A DNA stretch of 64,000 nucleotides from Streptococcus sanguinis (GCF_900475275.1 NZ_LS483364.1:1488001-1552000); one strand, 5' to 3'. Shown: positions 39,188 to 51,385, counted from the stretch's first letter. Notes: generated from the sequence alone by a model not told the origin. A program made the numbers and translations.

Positions 39188-40192
39188 CTAAGATAAGACT
39201 TCCATCACCGCATCTACTAAGACTTTTTTGCTAAAATAACCTTCCTTGAGCAGGAAAGAGAACTTTCTAACCCGCTCGACCATAGCCTGATACTCCTCGG
39301 CAGTCAAGCCTTCTACAATCCGACTGGCCTCTTCCAGACTGTCTACGACATAGCCCAGACCGCGCTCGCGAATCAGCTCCGCATTGGACAGGTAAGAAGG
39401 GACGATGACCGGAATCCCAGCTGCCAGATAGGTGGCAGACTTATGAGAGATATTGAGACCATAGTATTCTGGCTCGTCTGCTGGATTTTCCTCGACACCC
39501 CAGACCAGACCTAGACCGCCCTTGGACAGCTCCAAGAGCAACTCTGGTCGGCTGACCCAGCCGCGATAGCTGACATTGACCTCTGGATTTGACTCCTCCT
39601 CAGGCGAAAAAATCTCCAGCGGCGTAGCATAAGACCAATTGATCAGATGGGAAAAACGTTCCACACTTCCAGCAAAATACAACTTGCGGGCAAACTGAGG
39701 CTGGTGCAGGGGCAGATCATAGGGATGATCCCACATGCGCTGGACCAAAATCTTGTCCACCGTCAGCCCCTCTGCCAGAAGCTTATCCCGCATCTGCTCA
39801 GAAGGCACGATGACCACATCTGACTTATTGTACATATCGATATACTCCGGCATCAGATAATAGTTTGACGGAAACATCAGCGGCGGTACATCATGGATAA
39901 AGGTCACCAGCTTGGCCTGCAAAATCTTCAGCTTGCTGATAAAGGCCTGGTCAAACTCCCGACCATTCCAAGTCGGCGACTGATAGATAACCACATCGCC
40001 ATAGCCCACACTAGCCATGATACCGTCCAGACGACGACTGAGCTCCGACTGGCTGTCGCTGTAAATATCGTAAAAATAAAAACTTAGTTCATTGAAGCCC
40101 AGCTGCTTGGCGAGCTTGGTCACATCATTCTGGGCAATCAAGGCCGTACTCTGGCCAGACATACCGTATAGATTGGTAATATTAACTTTCAT
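39188..40192 (-). CDS. nss: Glucosyltransferase Nss/Gtf3
   Basis: 334-residue GT-B glycosyltransferase similar to Gtf3 of S. parasanguinis and Nss of S. gordonii, which add glucose to the GlcNAc placed by GtfA/GtfB. N-terminus MKVNITNLYGMSGQST and the late YYGLNISHKSATYLAAGIP loop are family features. It lies 16 bp downstream of gly. Confidence 0.92.
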   Translation of the reverse strand: MKVNITNLYGMSGQSTALIAQNDVTKLAKQLGFNELSFYFYDIYSDSQSELSRRLDGIMASVGYGDVVIYQSPTWNGREFDQAFISKLKILQAKLVTFIHDVPPLMFPSNYYLMPEYIDMYNKSDVVIVPSEQMRDKLLAEGLTVDKILVQRMWDHPYDLPLHQPQFARKLYFAGSVERFSHLINWSYATPLEIFSPEEESNPEVNVSYRGWVSRPELLLELSKGGLGLVWGVEENPADEPEYYGLNISHKSATYLAAGIPVIVPSYLSNAELIRERGLGYVVDSLEEASRIVEGLTAEEYQAMVERVRKFSFLLKEGYFSKKVLVDAVMEVLS

Positions 40193-40208
40193 ATTCTTTT
40201 TCTAATCT

Positions 40209-43200
40209 TCATTCCTGAGCCAGATTGGCAACAATCTGACTGTCATAAGCTTGGTCGTCTCTAAACTCAATATCTTGATCAAAGTTGTGCTCAGCCGTAT
40301 GCTTGTGCGACAGCTTGACCTTGTGTCTAGCCCCCATCTGGAACCACTCATACTCTGAGTCAATATGCCCAATATCCAGAGCTCGATAACCTTCCTGAAC
40401 CAAATCATAGACCAAGACCTTGGCCGTCGGACCCAGCATGGTCAAAATCAGACGATTATCCGCTTGCTCACGAACGGCTTGCTTAATGGCCTCTAGCTTG
40501 CTGTAGGCATTGCGAGAAGGACAGATAATCCGCTTGATGGACCTAGCCCCGTCAAAAAGGTCATTGCCCACACCAGAGCGGGAAGTCAAGCCCTCTACTA
40601 TCAAGAGGTCCTTGTCCTGCCATAGCTGCTTGAGCTTTGCAAAATAGCCCGCAGACGGCGTCTTATCTTCCAAATCGATATAAGGCCGGGAAATAAAAGT
40701 TGATCCGTACCAAGGTGCTCGGCAGATCTCTTGATAATCTGACAAGTGATAATACAAGTGAACTTTCCAAAAATTCTGGGCATCAATGGAATAGCGTTCT
40801 AACCCTGTAAAGACATCGGACAGACAGACCATCAAACGCTCATCGCTCTCCATAGACATAATCTCTCTCAAGCGCGCTGACAGCTCTGGATCGTATTCCT
40901 GATAGACGATACCACTACCTGCAATCAAATCCATCTCCCCATCTCCAAAGCGAACCACTGAAGCACCTTTCTCCAAGAGATAATCCAGTGATTGGTCGAT
41001 AGAGAGTACAGAAATCTGCCGCTCTTCAGGCTCGGCCAAGCATAGCTTCTCAATAGCCTGCACCATGACTTCAGGGTTGTCAACTGGAAATACCTCTTGA
41101 CCCTGTTGGCCATGGGCTGTGCTGTCAAAGGCAAAGACTGGCTTGCCAGCAGACTTAAAGCGAGCAATAATATCCCCTACCTCATCACCGGCATTGATAT
41201 CTAGCAGCAGCTGAGACTTGGCTTCCAGTGACTCCAAGAGAGCCGGAATACCCGCAATATCTGAACTGACGCTGACATTAGGATACTGGAGCAGACGCGT
41301 GATTGGCTCTGCCACCACTACCGGTGCCGCGATGTAAAAATGACAAGCAGGCAGGGCTTGAATCAGATAGTTGATATGCATCAGGTCACAAGAGTAGGTA
41401 TAGACTAGGCAGGACAGACTTGATCCCTCTTCACCTTCCACCATCTTTTGAGTCAGGGCTCCGACCGGCTCCTGCATATCCGACCAATCCAGTCCCTGAT
41501 AGAACCACCAGACCTCACGATAGATGGACTGAGTGTACTCTTTCCAAGGCTTGCGCTCGGTCAGATAGTGAATCACAGGCGGATAGAGACCTTTTTCAGG
41601 TTCATAGTCCGAAAAGGTCGTGTGCAGCGTAATACAGTTATAAGCAAAAGGCAGCTCCATCCAGCGGTTTTCAAAGAGCATATTGAGAATGCTTTGGTCA
41701 CCAGACGGTACCTTGTCATGCCATTCATTGGTCAGTTCAATCAAACGTTGGCGAATATTTTCTTGCTTCCAAAGGGCATTATTGATTAATAAGAACCCAG
41801 CATTAAAGATATGCTGATGAAAATACACTTGCCCACCCAGATCCTTGACCGCAGCAAGTGGTGCATCTCCAAATTCTGTTTCAAATAAGGAGCTTAAATC
41901 CCGCGTGACAACGATATCGCAATCCAAATACAAAGCCTTGTCTTCCTCAACAAAATCTGCTACGAAATAGCGCAGGAAAACAGTATAACTTATATCTGTT
42001 TTAAAATTTGATACCAGCGAAGCAGACACCCGAGCATTGACAATCTGGCAGTCCAGCTTAGCAAGCTTTTTCTGCATGCTGACAAACCACTCTGTCGGAA
42101 AGTCACTGTTGATGACATAAAACTTGATAAAGCGATTGTGGCAGACGATGGACTTAATGGTGGTTAAGACCTGCTCACTATAGGCAGCATTAGCCGCCAG
42201 CACCACAGCCCGAAAGACTTGCGGCTTCTCTCTTTTCATCAGACTGCGCAGCTTTTCCACCATCTCCTGTGGATTTTCATGCGGATAGACCAGCTCTTCG
42301 TTTTCATTTTTCTTAGTATTGTCAAAAGCCAGAACTGGCTTGCCAAGTGCCTTGAAACGACTACTCATCTCATAGTGCTCGCTTCCATGGTGAATATCCA
42401 AATAGACCTGGCACTTATCGATGAGCTCATCCAGAACTGCATGGATAACCTGCGGATAAAGATAGATGTTCTCATACTGGTTCAAAGATTGCAGATAAGC
42501 TCCCATCTCTGTGTAACAGGCGATGTGAAAATCAACCCTAGGCAGGGACTGGGCTAAAAACTCTATCTGCTCTAACTCCTGTACATCTGTCAGGAGCATG
42601 CAGTTCAGAGCTGCCTTCTCCCAATGGTCCGGCATCTCAAACTCTCCCCGATGATGGGCTAAAATCTCCTCTAGACTCAAGGCCTGAAAGTCCCACCAAA
42701 GCTGACGGTAGCGATAGCTAACTTCCGAGTTCCAAGGCTTGCGAAAGGTCGTATAGTGGATAATCAGAGGTTCCTGATCCAGCTCAAAATGACCATTCCA
42801 GCCGCTGTAAAAGGCCACCAAGTCATGGCCTACCTGCAGATTGTAAATTTTATCCAAGGACAGCCAGTCCTGAGCCAGCACATGATTTAACACTGTCTGA
42901 TCGCCGTTGAAATCCTCCATCTGGCCAGACTGGACCAAGCCCATGATGCGGTCCGTTTCCTTGATAAAGGTCTCCTGCAGCTGCCTTTCTTTCCAAGCTC
43001 GATTATCAATTAGCAGAACGCCAGCATTAAAGCCATAACCTCCGGCATCTCCAACTGCGGCGACAAGCTTGCTTTCCAGAGGAATATCAAATAAAGGCTG
43101 CAAATCACTATTGACCACCAGATCGCTGTCCAGATAAAGGACGCGCTCCTCTGCTACAAACTGCGGAATGAAATAGCGAGCATAGGTAGCTGAGCTGATA

Positions 43201-43430
43201 TGGTCCTGAGTCAGCCACTCTGGACTGATCATCACTTGGTCCAAGCTGATATTAATTAGTTCACTATCCAGCTGCTCGGCCAGCTCATTAAATTCATGAA
43301 ACCATTCGTCACTTAATCCTTGATTGAAAACATAGATTTTTGCATTTTTATTGTAATATAAAATCGACTTAATCGTTGTAGAGACTTGCTCCTGATAAGC
43401 CTGATCCCCAACTAAAACTATCGTTTTCAT
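40209..43430 (-). CDS. gly: Multidomain SRR-glycan glycosyltransferase: two GT8 domains and a DUF1792 domain
   Basis: 1073 residues in five parts. GT8 domain 1 (about 1-265) has DSD at 101-103 and the GDQTVLN pattern. A GtfB-related segment (about 275-400) ends in VYLDIHHG and AFDN-type strands. GT8 domain 2 (about 404-665) has DCD at 503-505 and GDQSILN. A second GtfB-related segment covers about 675-800. The C-terminal DUF1792/GT-D domain (about 810-1073, VRFGDGEMDLI) is the type found in S. parasanguinis dGT1. It probably adds several sugars in sequence to the adhesin glycans. First gene of the aSec operon after srpA; sugars transferred are not readable from the sequence. Confidence 0.9.
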   Translation of the reverse strand: MKTIVLVGDQAYQEQVSTTIKSILYYNKNAKIYVFNQGLSDEWFHEFNELAEQLDSELINISLDQVMISPEWLTQDHISSATYARYFIPQFVAEERVLYLDSDLVVNSDLQPLFDIPLESKLVAAVGDAGGYGFNAGVLLIDNRAWKERQLQETFIKETDRIMGLVQSGQMEDFNGDQTVLNHVLAQDWLSLDKIYNLQVGHDLVAFYSGWNGHFELDQEPLIIHYTTFRKPWNSEVSYRYRQLWWDFQALSLEEILAHHRGEFEMPDHWEKAALNCMLLTDVQELEQIEFLAQSLPRVDFHIACYTEMGAYLQSLNQYENIYLYPQVIHAVLDELIDKCQVYLDIHHGSEHYEMSSRFKALGKPVLAFDNTKKNENEELVYPHENPQEMVEKLRSLMKREKPQVFRAVVLAANAAYSEQVLTTIKSIVCHNRFIKFYVINSDFPTEWFVSMQKKLAKLDCQIVNARVSASLVSNFKTDISYTVFLRYFVADFVEEDKALYLDCDIVVTRDLSSLFETEFGDAPLAAVKDLGGQVYFHQHIFNAGFLLINNALWKQENIRQRLIELTNEWHDKVPSGDQSILNMLFENRWMELPFAYNCITLHTTFSDYEPEKGLYPPVIHYLTERKPWKEYTQSIYREVWWFYQGLDWSDMQEPVGALTQKMVEGEEGSSLSCLVYTYSCDLMHINYLIQALPACHFYIAAPVVVAEPITRLLQYPNVSVSSDIAGIPALLESLEAKSQLLLDINAGDEVGDIIARFKSAGKPVFAFDSTAHGQQGQEVFPVDNPEVMVQAIEKLCLAEPEERQISVLSIDQSLDYLLEKGASVVRFGDGEMDLIAGSGIVYQEYDPELSARLREIMSMESDERLMVCLSDVFTGLERYSIDAQNFWKVHLYYHLSDYQEICRAPWYGSTFISRPYIDLEDKTPSAGYFAKLKQLWQDKDLLIVEGLTSRSGVGNDLFDGARSIKRIICPSRNAYSKLEAIKQAVREQADNRLILTMLGPTAKVLVYDLVQEGYRALDIGHIDSEYEWFQMGARHKVKLSHKHTAEHNFDQDIEFRDDQAYDSQIVANLAQE

Positions 43431-43774
43431 TTCTTCCCTTACTCTTTCATTTCATAAACTCTAAAACATCATTTCTATACTTGATATTATATAAAATATT
43501 GTCCAAAAAATCTATATTCTCAAGGACTTTCCTGCTGAATAAAGAACACTTTTTTCTACTAAATTGTCAAAAAAACAGGAAGTTGTCAAAACTTCCTGTT
43601 TCTATTGCCTCTCGGTTTCTTTTTACTAGTTTCTAGTCTAGGATTTTAGGAAGCAAGCACCAGAAATAATCAAATTATTTCCTTTACAACTTGCTCTGCC
43701 CATCACTTCCACAGCTCACTAATTGAGTGAACTTTCGACGGACTAAAAGATAAACTGATCGGCTCTATTTACTG
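43431..43774. other. Spacer between srpA and gly
   Basis: A 344-bp AT-rich spacer with the srpA terminator at 43569-43601. On the minus strand just before gly there is a TATAAT-like -10 near 43487-43495 and GGGAAG before the ATG, so the operon probably has its own promoter. Nothing else is recognised, and no gene is supported. Confidence 0.6.
43569..43601 (-). terminator. Intrinsic terminator downstream of srpA
   Basis: AAACAGGAAGT (43573-43583) pairs with ACTTCCTGTTT (43591-43601) and is followed on the minus strand by seven T. It lies about 170 bp past the srpA stop and separates the adhesin from the operon. Confidence 0.9.
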
Positions 43775-46700
43775 CTACTCCTCAGAGTCGCTTTTCTTTT
43801 TACGTCTCTTGAAGGCCAAGCCCAATGCTCCTAAGCCCAGAGCCAGGATGGAAGCCTTGCTCTCCGTTTCCCCTGTCTGTGGCAGACGACCTCTGGAAAT
43901 CAGATCCAGCTCAGACTGTCTTGCTGAAGCGGATAGACTTTCAGATGTGCTCTGACTAGCTGACAGGCTCGTAGACAGGCTTTCTGATACAGACTGACTG
44001 ACACGGGCAAGCTCGCTGAGGCTGACCGCTGCTGACAGTGACTCACTTGTAGAAAGACTGAGTGAGTAGAATTCCTTCTCATGAACCAGATTCAGCTGAC
44101 TATGCAAGACTGATGTGCTGGTGCTTACTGAGGTTGACTCACTTATTGACTGAGAATCGCTAATCGAAGCACTTTCCGAACCAGACAGGCTAGCCGAAGT
44201 ACTTGCAGATTCTGAGGCACTTACTGAAGTGGATTCGCTCGTTGAGGCTGACTCACTTGCTGACGCTGATGCGCTGGCTGATACTGACGCACTAGTCGAT
44301 ACTGACGTGCTGGCGCTTACTGATGCGCTCGTTGAGGCTGACTCACTCGCTTTCGCAGATGAGCTTGTTGAAGCTGAGGTACTTGCACTTACTGATGCGC
44401 TGGTTGATGCCGATGTGCTTGCTGAAACTGAGGCATTCGTGGAAGCAGACTCACTTGCACTTACTGATGCACTCGTTGATGCGGACGTACTTGCTGATAC
44501 TGAGGCACTGGTTGATGCCGATGTGCTTGCTGAAACTGATGCACTCGTGGAAGCAGACTCACTTGCACTTACTGATGCACTCGTTGACGCGGACGTACTT
44601 GCAGATACTGACGCACTCGTTGACGCGGACGTACTTGCGCTTACTGATGCACTCGTTGACGCGGACGTGCTGGCGCTGACTGACGCACTCGTTGACGCGG
44701 ACGTACTTGCACTCACAGATGCACTTGTCGACGCGGACGTGCTTGCAGATACGGATGCACTTGTTGAGGCTGACGTACTTGCGCTTACTGATGCACTCGT
44801 TGAAGCTGACGTACTTGCACTCACAGATGCACTCGTTGACGCGGACGTACTTGCAGATACAGATGCGCTCGTGGAAGCTGACGTACTTGCACTTACTGAT
44901 GCGCTCGTGGACGCAGACGTGCTTGCTGATACAGATGCACTCGTCGATGCTGATTCACTTGCTGATACGGACGCACTCGTTGAGGCAGACTCGCTCGCTC
45001 TCGCAGATGAGCTAGTTGAAGCTGATTCACTTGCGGATACCGACGCACTCGTCGAAGCGGACGTGCTTGCTGATACAGATACACTCGTCGATGCTGATTC
45101 ACTCGCAGATACAGACGCGCTGGTTGACGCAGACGTACTTGCACTTACAGACGCGCTAGTTGAGGCGGAAGTACTGGCACTCACTGACGCACTTGTCGAG
45201 GCGGACGTACTTGCACTTACTGATGCGCTCGTTGACGCTGAGGTGCTTGCACTCACAGATGCACTTGTCGACGCGGACGTGCTTGCTGAAACTGATGCAC
45301 TCGTTGAAGCGGACGTGCTGGCGCTGACTGATGCACTCGTTGAAGCGGACGTACTTGCTGATACAGATGCGCTCGTTGAGGCTGAGGTGCTTGCAGATAC
45401 TAACGCGCTCGTCGAGGCGGACGTGCTTGCACTTACTGACGCGCTCGTTGAGGCTGAGGTGCTTGCAGATACTGACGCACTCGTTGAAGCGGACGTACTT
45501 GCACTTACTGATGCACTCGTGGACGAGGACGTGCTTGCGGATACCGACGCACTCGTCGATGCTGAGGTACTTGCACTTACCGACGCGCTCGTTGAGGCTG
45601 AGGTGCTTGCGCTGACTGACGCGCTAGTAGACGCTGAGGTGCTTGCACTCACAGATGCACTCGTGGACGAGGACGTACTTGCTGATACAGATGCGCTCGT
45701 GGAAGCTGACGTACTTGCGCTTACTGACGCACTCGTGGAAGCTGATTCACTTGCACTCACTGACGCGCTCGTTGAGGCTGATTCACTTGCACTCACTGAC
45801 GCGCTCGTTGAGGCTGACGTACTTGCTGATACAGATGCGCTCGTCGATGCTGACGTGCTTGCACTCACTGACGCACTCGTCGACGCGGACGTACTTGCGC
45901 TCACTGATGCGCTCGTCGATGCAGATTCACTCGCAGACACAGACGCGGACGTACTTGCTGAAACTGATGCACTCGTGGAAGCAGACTCACTTGCACTTAC
46001 TGATGCACTCGTGGACGAGGACGTACTTGCAGATACTGACGCGCTCGTCGAGGCGGACGTGCTTGCACTTACTGACGCGCTCGTTGAGGCTGAGGTGCTT
46101 GCAGATACTGACGCACTCGTTGAAGCGGACGTACTTGCACTTACCGACGCGCTCGTTGACGCTGAGGTGCTTGCGCTGACTGACGCGCTAGTAGACGCGG
46201 AGGTGCTTGCGGATACTGACGAACTGGTCGACGCTGAGGTACTTGCGCTTACTGACGCACTCGTTGAAGCTGAGGTGCTTGCACTTACGGATGCGCTCGT
46301 CGAGGCGGACGTACTTGCACTTACTGACGCGCTCGTGGAAGCAGAGGTGCTTGCGCTGACTGACGCACTCGTCGATGCTGAAGTGCTTGCACTTACGGAT
46401 GCGCTCGTTGAGGCAGACGTGCTTGCACTTACTGACGCACTCGTTGACGCTGAAGTGCTTGCGGATACTGACGCACTTGTCGACGCTGAGGTACTTGCGC
46501 TTACGGATGCGCTCGTTGAAGCGGACGTACTTGCAGAAACAGAGGCACTTGTTGAAGCGGACGTACTTGCACTTACTGACGCGCTCGTGGAAGCAGACGT
46601 ACTTGCGCTTACGGACGCACTTGTTGACGCAGATGTACTTGCGGATACTGAGGCACTCGTCGAAGCTGAAGTACTTGCTGAAACTGATGCGCTCGTGGAC

Positions 46701-49700
46701 GCTGAGGTACTTGCACTTACTGAGGCACTCGTGGACGCAGACGTACTTGCGCTTACGGATGCGCTCGTTAAAGCGGACGTACTTGCAGAAACAGAGGCAC
46801 TTGTTGAAGCGGACGTACTTGCACTTACGGAGGCGCTGGTTGACGCAGATGTGCTGGCACTTACTGATGCGCTCGTCGATGCAGATTCACTCGCAGACAC
46901 AGACGCGCTCGTTGAAGCGGACGTACTTGCACTCACTGACGCGCTCGTTGAAGCAGACGTACTTGCTGAAACTGATGCGCTCGTGGACGCTGAGGTACTT
47001 GCACTTACTGAGGCACTCGTGGACGCAGACGTACTTGCGCTTACGGATGCGCTCGTTAAAGCGGACGTACTTGCAGAAACAGAGGCACTTGTTGAAGCGG
47101 ACGTACTTGCACTTACGGAGGCGCTGGTTGACGCAGATGTGCTGGCACTTACTGATGCGCTCGTCGATGCAGATTCACTCGCAGACACAGACGCGCTCGT
47201 TGAAGCGGACGTACTTGCACTCACTGACGCGCTAGCAGACGCGGACGTGCTGGCACTCATTGACGCGCTCGTCGATGCCGATGTGCTGGCACTTACTGAC
47301 GCACTGGTTGACGCGGATGTACTTGCTGATACAGATGCACTAGTAGACGCGGACGTGCTTGCTGATACAGACGCGCTAGTAGACGCCGAGGTACTTGCGC
47401 TCACTGATGCACTCGTCGATGCGGACGTGCTGGCACTTACCGACGCACTCGTTGACGCTGAGGTACTTGCACTCACAGATGCACTCGTCGATGCGGACGT
47501 GCTGGCTGAAACGGACGCACTGGTCGAAGCCGACGTACTTGCAGATACTGACGCACTGGTCGATGCGGACGTGCTGGCACTCATTGACGCGCTCGTAGAT
47601 GCCGATGTGCTGGCACTTACTGACGCACTGGTTGACGCGGACGTGCTGGCACTTACTGACGCACTCGTCGATGCAGATTCACTTGCAGATACAGATGCAC
47701 TCGTCGATGCTGAAGTACTTGCAGATACAGATGCGCTCGTAGATGCCGATGTGCTTGCAGACACAGATGCACTCGTTGACGCAGACGTGCTTGCAGATAC
47801 TGAAGCACTCGTTGACGCAGACGTACTTGCGCTTACTGATGCACTCGTCGATGCAGATTCACTTGCAGATACTGATGCACTCATGGATGCGGACGTACTT
47901 GCACTCACTGACGCACTTGTCGACGCGGACGTACTTGCAGATACGGATGCACTTGTTGAGGCGGAGGTACTTGCACTGACTGACGCACTCGTCGACGCGG
48001 ACGTACTTGCGCTTACTGATGCACTTGTGGACGCGGATGTACTTGCTGATACGGATGCACTCGTTGAAGCGGACGTACTTGCGCTTACTGATGCACTTGT
48101 TGAGGCTGACGTGCTGGCTGAAACTGAAGCACTCGTTGATGCAGACGTACTTGCGCTGACTGACGCGCTCGTTGAAGCGGACGTACTTGCAGAAACAGAG
48201 GCACTTGTTGAAGCGGACGTACTTGCACTTACTGACGCGCTCGTGGAAGCAGACGTACTTGCGCTTACGGATGCGCTCGTGGAGGCTGAGGTACTTGCAC
48301 TTACGGACGCACTTGTTGACGCAGATGTACTTGCGGATACTGAGGCACTCGTCGAAGCTGAAGTACTTGCTGAAACTGACGCACTAGTGGACGCGGACGT
48401 ACTTGCGCTTACAGACGCGCTCGTCGATGCGGACGTACTTGCACTTACTGACGCGCTCGTGGAAGCGGACGTACTTGCGCTTACAGACGCGCTCGTCGAT
48501 GCGGACGTACTTGCACTTACTGACGCGCTCGTGGAAGCGGACGTACTTGCAGAAACAGAGGCACTTGTTGAAGCGGACGTACTTGCACTTACGGATGCGC
48601 TGGTTGACGCAGACGTACTTGCACTTACGGATGCACTCGTGGAAGCTGAGGTACTTGCACTTACCGATGCGCTGATTGACGCAGACGTACTTGCACTTAC
48701 CGATGCGCTCGTTGAGGCAGACGTGCTTGCACTTACTGACGCGCTCGTTGAAGCAGACGTACTTGCACTTACTGACGCACTTGTGGAGGCTGACGTACTT
48801 GCACTTACTGACGCGCTCGTTGAAGCGGACGTGCTTGCACTTACGGATGCGCTTGTCGACGCTGAGGTACTTGCTGAAACGGATGCGCTTGTCGACGCTG
48901 AGGTACTTGCGGATACGGATGCGCTTGTTGAAGCCGATGTGCTTGCGGATACTGAAGCGCTCGTTGATGCTGAGGTACTTGCACTTACTGATGCACTTGT
49001 TGATGCTGAGGTACTTGCACTTACTGACGCACTCGTTGACGCGGACGTACTTGCACTTACTGACGCACTCGTTGAAGCTGAGGTACTTGCGGATACGGAT
49101 GCGCTTGTTGAAGCCGATGTGCTTGCGGATACTGAAGCGCTCGTTGATGCTGAGGTACTTGCACTTACTGATGCACTTGTTGATGCTGAGGTACTTGCAC
49201 TTACTGACGCACTCGTTGACGCGGACGTACTTGCACTTACTGACGCACTCGTTGAAGCCGAGGTGCTTGCAGATACAGATGCACTTGTGGACGCGGATGT
49301 ACTTGCAGACACAGATGCGCTAGTAGACGCGGACGTACTTGCACTTACTGACGCGCTCGTGGAGGCCGATGTGCTTGCACTCACTGAAGCACTCGTCGAC
49401 GCTGAGGTGCTTGCACTTACTGACGCACTCGTTGAAGCTGATGTACTTGCACTTACGGATGCACTCGTCGACGCGGACGTACTTGCACTTGTAGACGCAC
49501 TTGTGGACGCGGAGCTCTTAATTGACACAGAAGCACTTGTAGACGCGGAACTGCTTGCTGAAGTTGAGGCACTAGCAGAGGCTGACTTACTTTCCGCAAT
49601 AGATTCGATTGTTGAGGTAGAGGCACTGACGGATGCGGAGGTGCTTGCAGATTTGGAAGTACTTCCTTCTCTTGTATCTACCAACTTATTGCCCTCAACA

Positions 49701-51049
49701 GTAGCCTTCCTGTTATCTCTGAATGTTATAGTAGTCGTACCATTATTAGAAACCGAAATAGCACCGTTTAAATTATTACCTGCAACGTCTTGTTCTCTTA
49801 AATTTGGATTACTTCGCTTAATCGCTTCTCTGACCTGATTTTTTTCAGTTTCAGATAGTTGGCTTGGATTATTGACTAACACTGTATTCTCAGGAAGATT
49901 TGGTCTGTATCGAATGACAATCATAAACTGACCATTAAGAATTCTGTCCTTGTTTTTAACAGCAGCTGAAAACTCCTCGTTAGAAACGTTTTGGTTTCCT
50001 GCTGCATCAGTAACCATAACATAACGAGTATAGTCACCAATTACTGTATCTACTGGCACATTACCGTGAACTTGAATCTTTAGCTGATTACCTTCTTGAG
50101 TGACAGTTTTTTGAATCCATTCAGTTCCCTTACCAGAATCAGTACCCTTATACCAACGGACATATGTCTTATTGATATCGAAAGCATTTGAATTATCAGT
50201 CGCTGTCGCAATAAACTCAAAACTTTCGCCACGATAGACAGTTATTTCCCTTGGGAAATCAACAACAGGTCTCTCTGTATCAACAGCATTTGCTACATCA
50301 CGACGCGTTCTTCTACGCCCAGTCTGACTAGAGGATTCTGTAGACTGCTGGTTGCTTGTAGAGTTGCCGGTTTCTGATGCAGACGATGCAGAGGTCTGAC
50401 TGGCAGAAACTGACTGAGAAGAACTGGTTGGCTGACTAGTACTAGCACTGACTGAATCAGATGTACTTGAAGACACTGAAAGAGACTCAGATACACTTAA
50501 GGAATCTGAGACTGCTTGAGATGTGCTAGCACTAATAGAGGCAGAGCTAGACTGTGACATTGACTCTGAAGCTGATATGCTGGCAGAGATAGATGCACTG
50601 ACAGAAGCACTGGCACTGGCTGAGGATGTATCTGATACAGACTCTGACTCAGTATGTGAGCTTGCCGTTGCGGTTGCTGCTTCAGCAGCACTGCTTTCTT
50701 CACCTAAAACTGTTTCACCACGTGTCGCTAAAACGTCTGTCGTATCAATGACCTTTTCCAGAGCCTGACCTTCTTCTGCATGGACAGTTGTGCTTGTCAC
50801 AACAGCTCCGCCCAGCACGGCTCCCGTGGCGACAATGCCCCTCAAAAAGTCTATGCCGCTCTTCTTATCGGTAACTTGTTCTTCCGTTACCTTGAGCTCG
50901 ATCGATGAAAGGCCTCCCCCCTTCATTGATCTAAAAAGGCCGAACTGTGATGTCGCAGCACGCAGCCAATGCTTGCCCGATTTAATCAGCTTAAAACGAG
51001 TCACACGCTCTACTTCGTGGTACTTACCTTTTTGACGTTTAAAAAACAT
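43775..51049 (-). CDS. srpA: Serine-rich repeat adhesin, SrpA/GspB type, LPXTG-anchored
   Basis: 2424 residues. A long (about 90-residue) signal peptide carries KLIKSGKHW, the aSec-type motif, and ends near VHA-EE. It is followed by a short Ser-rich region (about 128-245) and the binding region: a Siglec-like domain (about 252-365) with YTRY at 340-343 (R342, the sialoglycan-contacting arginine) and a Unique domain (about 366-460). A giant SRR region of alternating Ser with Ala/Thr/Val runs from about 465 to 2300, then the sortase signal LPQTG at about 2389, a span and a basic tail. It binds sialoglycans on platelet GPIb and saliva. GtfA/GtfB, Nss and Gly glycosylate it and the aSec system exports it. 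Confidence 0.96.
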   Translation of the reverse strand: MFFKRQKGKYHEVERVTRFKLIKSGKHWLRAATSQFGLFRSMKGGGLSSIELKVTEEQVTDKKSGIDFLRGIVATGAVLGGAVVTSTTVHAEEGQALEKVIDTTDVLATRGETVLGEESSAAEAATATASSHTESESVSDTSSASASASVSASISASISASESMSQSSSASISASTSQAVSDSLSVSESLSVSSSTSDSVSASTSQPTSSSQSVSASQTSASSASETGNSTSNQQSTESSSQTGRRRTRRDVANAVDTERPVVDFPREITVYRGESFEFIATATDNSNAFDINKTYVRWYKGTDSGKGTEWIQKTVTQEGNQLKIQVHGNVPVDTVIGDYTRYVMVTDAAGNQNVSNEEFSAAVKNKDRILNGQFMIVIRYRPNLPENTVLVNNPSQLSETEKNQVREAIKRSNPNLREQDVAGNNLNGAISVSNNGTTTITFRDNRKATVEGNKLVDTREGSTSKSASTSASVSASTSTIESIAESKSASASASTSASSSASTSASVSIKSSASTSASTSASTSASTSASVSASTSASTSASVSASTSASTSASVSASTSASTSASVSASTSASTSASVSASTSASTSASVSASTSASTSASVSASTSASTSASVSASTSASTSASVSASTSASTSASVSASTSASTSASVSASTSASTSASVSASTSASTSASVSASTSASTSASVSASTSASTSASVSASTSASTSASVSASTSASTSASVSASTSASTSASVSASTSASTSASVSASTSASTSASVSASTSASTSASVSASTSASTSASVSASTSASISASVSASTSASTSASVSASTSASTSASVSASTSASTSASVSASTSASTSASVSASTSASTSASVSASTSASTSASVSASTSASTSASVSASTSASTSASVSASTSASTSASVSASTSASTSASVSASTSASTSASVSASTSASTSASVSASTSASTSASVSASTSASTSASVSASTSASTSASVSASTSASTSASVSASTSASTSASVSASTSASTSASVSASTSASTSASVSASTSASTSASVSASTSASTSASVSASTSASMSASVSASESASTSASVSASTSASTSASVSASTSASTSASVSASTSASTSASVSASTSASTSASVSASESASTSASVSASTSASTSASVSASTSASTSASMSASTSASTSASVSASTSASTSASVSASTSASTSASVSASTSASTSASVSASTSASTSASVSASTSASTSASVSASTSASTSASVSASTSASTSASVSASTSASTSASMSASTSASASASVSASTSASTSASVSASESASTSASVSASTSASTSASVSASTSASTSASVSASTSALTSASVSASTSASTSASVSASTSASTSASVSASTSASTSASVSASTSASTSASVSASESASTSASVSASTSASTSASVSASTSASTSASVSASTSALTSASVSASTSASTSASVSASTSASTSASVSASTSASTSASVSASTSASTSASVSASTSASTSASVSASTSASTSASVSASTSASTSASVSASTSASTSASVSASTSASTSASVSASTSASTSASVSASTSASTSASVSASTSASTSASVSASTSASTSASVSASTSASTSASVSASTSASTSSSVSASTSASTSASVSASTSASTSASVSASTSASTSASVSASTSASTSASVSASTSASTSASVSASTSSSTSASVSASESASTSASVSASTSASVSASESASTSASVSASTSASTSASVSASTSASTSASVSASTSASTSASVSASESASTSASVSASESASTSASVSASTSASTSASVSASTSSSTSASVSASTSASTSASVSASTSASTSASVSASTSASTSASVSASTSSSTSASVSASTSASTSASVSASTSASTSASVSASTSASTSALVSASTSASTSASVSASTSASTSASVSASTSASTSASVSASTSASTSASVSASTSASTSASVSASTSASTSASVSASTSASTSASVSASTSASTSASVSASESASTSVSVSASTSASTSASVSASESASTSSSARASESASTSASVSASESASTSASVSASTSASTSASVSASTSASTSASVSASTSASTSASVSASTSASTSASVSASTSASTSASVSASTSASTSASVSASTSASTSASVSASTSASTSASVSASTSASTSASVSASTSASTSASVSASESASTSASVSASTSASTSASVSASTSASTSASVSASESASTNASVSASTSASTSASVSASTSASTSSSAKASESASTSASVSASTSVSTSASVSASASASASESASTSESTSVSASESASTSASLSGSESASISDSQSISESTSVSTSTSVLHSQLNLVHEKEFYSLSLSTSESLSAAVSLSELARVSQSVSESLSTSLSASQSTSESLSASARQSELDLISRGRLPQTGETESKASILALGLGALGLAFKRRKKKSDSEE
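44230..49520 (-). repeat. SRR2 coding tandem repeat
   Basis: About 5.3 kb of imperfect 36-bp units encoding [12 protein letters not shown], with scattered S-to-E, S-to-M and S-to-L changes and local longer-range duplications (for example near-identical blocks around 46720-46960 and 46980-47220, and 48880-49060 and 49080-49240). Length is expected to vary between strains and can be misassembled. Confidence 0.95.
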
Positions 51050-51259
51050 AATTCTCCCTTTAATTTATATCCTTTTTAAAAATCCATTAATCCCATTTTA
51101 CCACACTATTATATAAAATGAACAATAATTTACTTATTTTTTTTGCTGAAATTGTTTTCAAGTATTTCCAAAAAACTCATTTCCAAAAAGAATCACCTTA
51201 CTTTCATGCCTCTTTTACAAATAGAAAAAACGCCAAACAGCGTTTCTTGCATCTTATGA

Positions 51260-51347
51260 CGGAAGACATGGGATTCGAACCCACGCACGCTTTTACACGC
51301 CTACTGCGTTTCCAACACAGCCTCTTAAGCCTCTTGAGTAATCTTCC
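51260..51347 (-). tRNA. tRNA-Ser (GGA)
   Basis: 88 nt with acceptor stem GGAAGAT/GTCTTCC and discriminator G. The anticodon loop is TTGGAAA (GGA) on a CTGTG/CGCAG stem, there is a long variable arm, and the T arm reads GGGTTCGAATCCC. The CCA end is not encoded. Reads UCC and UCU codons. Confidence 0.95.
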
Positions 51348-51385
51348 ACAAAAGAGAAAGCCCAGCTTTCTCAAAACTTTAATCA

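Noticed and set aside
44220..49550. Regular repeats that could suggest a CRISPR array.
   Set aside because: The units are contiguous in-frame 36-bp coding repeats without unique spacers, and no cas genes are present.
44229..49838. A plus-strand open frame of 1869 codons opposite the SRR region of srpA, reading as alternating acidic and hydrophobic residues ([12 protein letters not shown]).
   Set aside because: It is a by-product of the 36-bp repeat: the serine, alanine, threonine and valine codons leave no stops in this antisense phase. No ribosome site, conserved domain or independent composition supports it.
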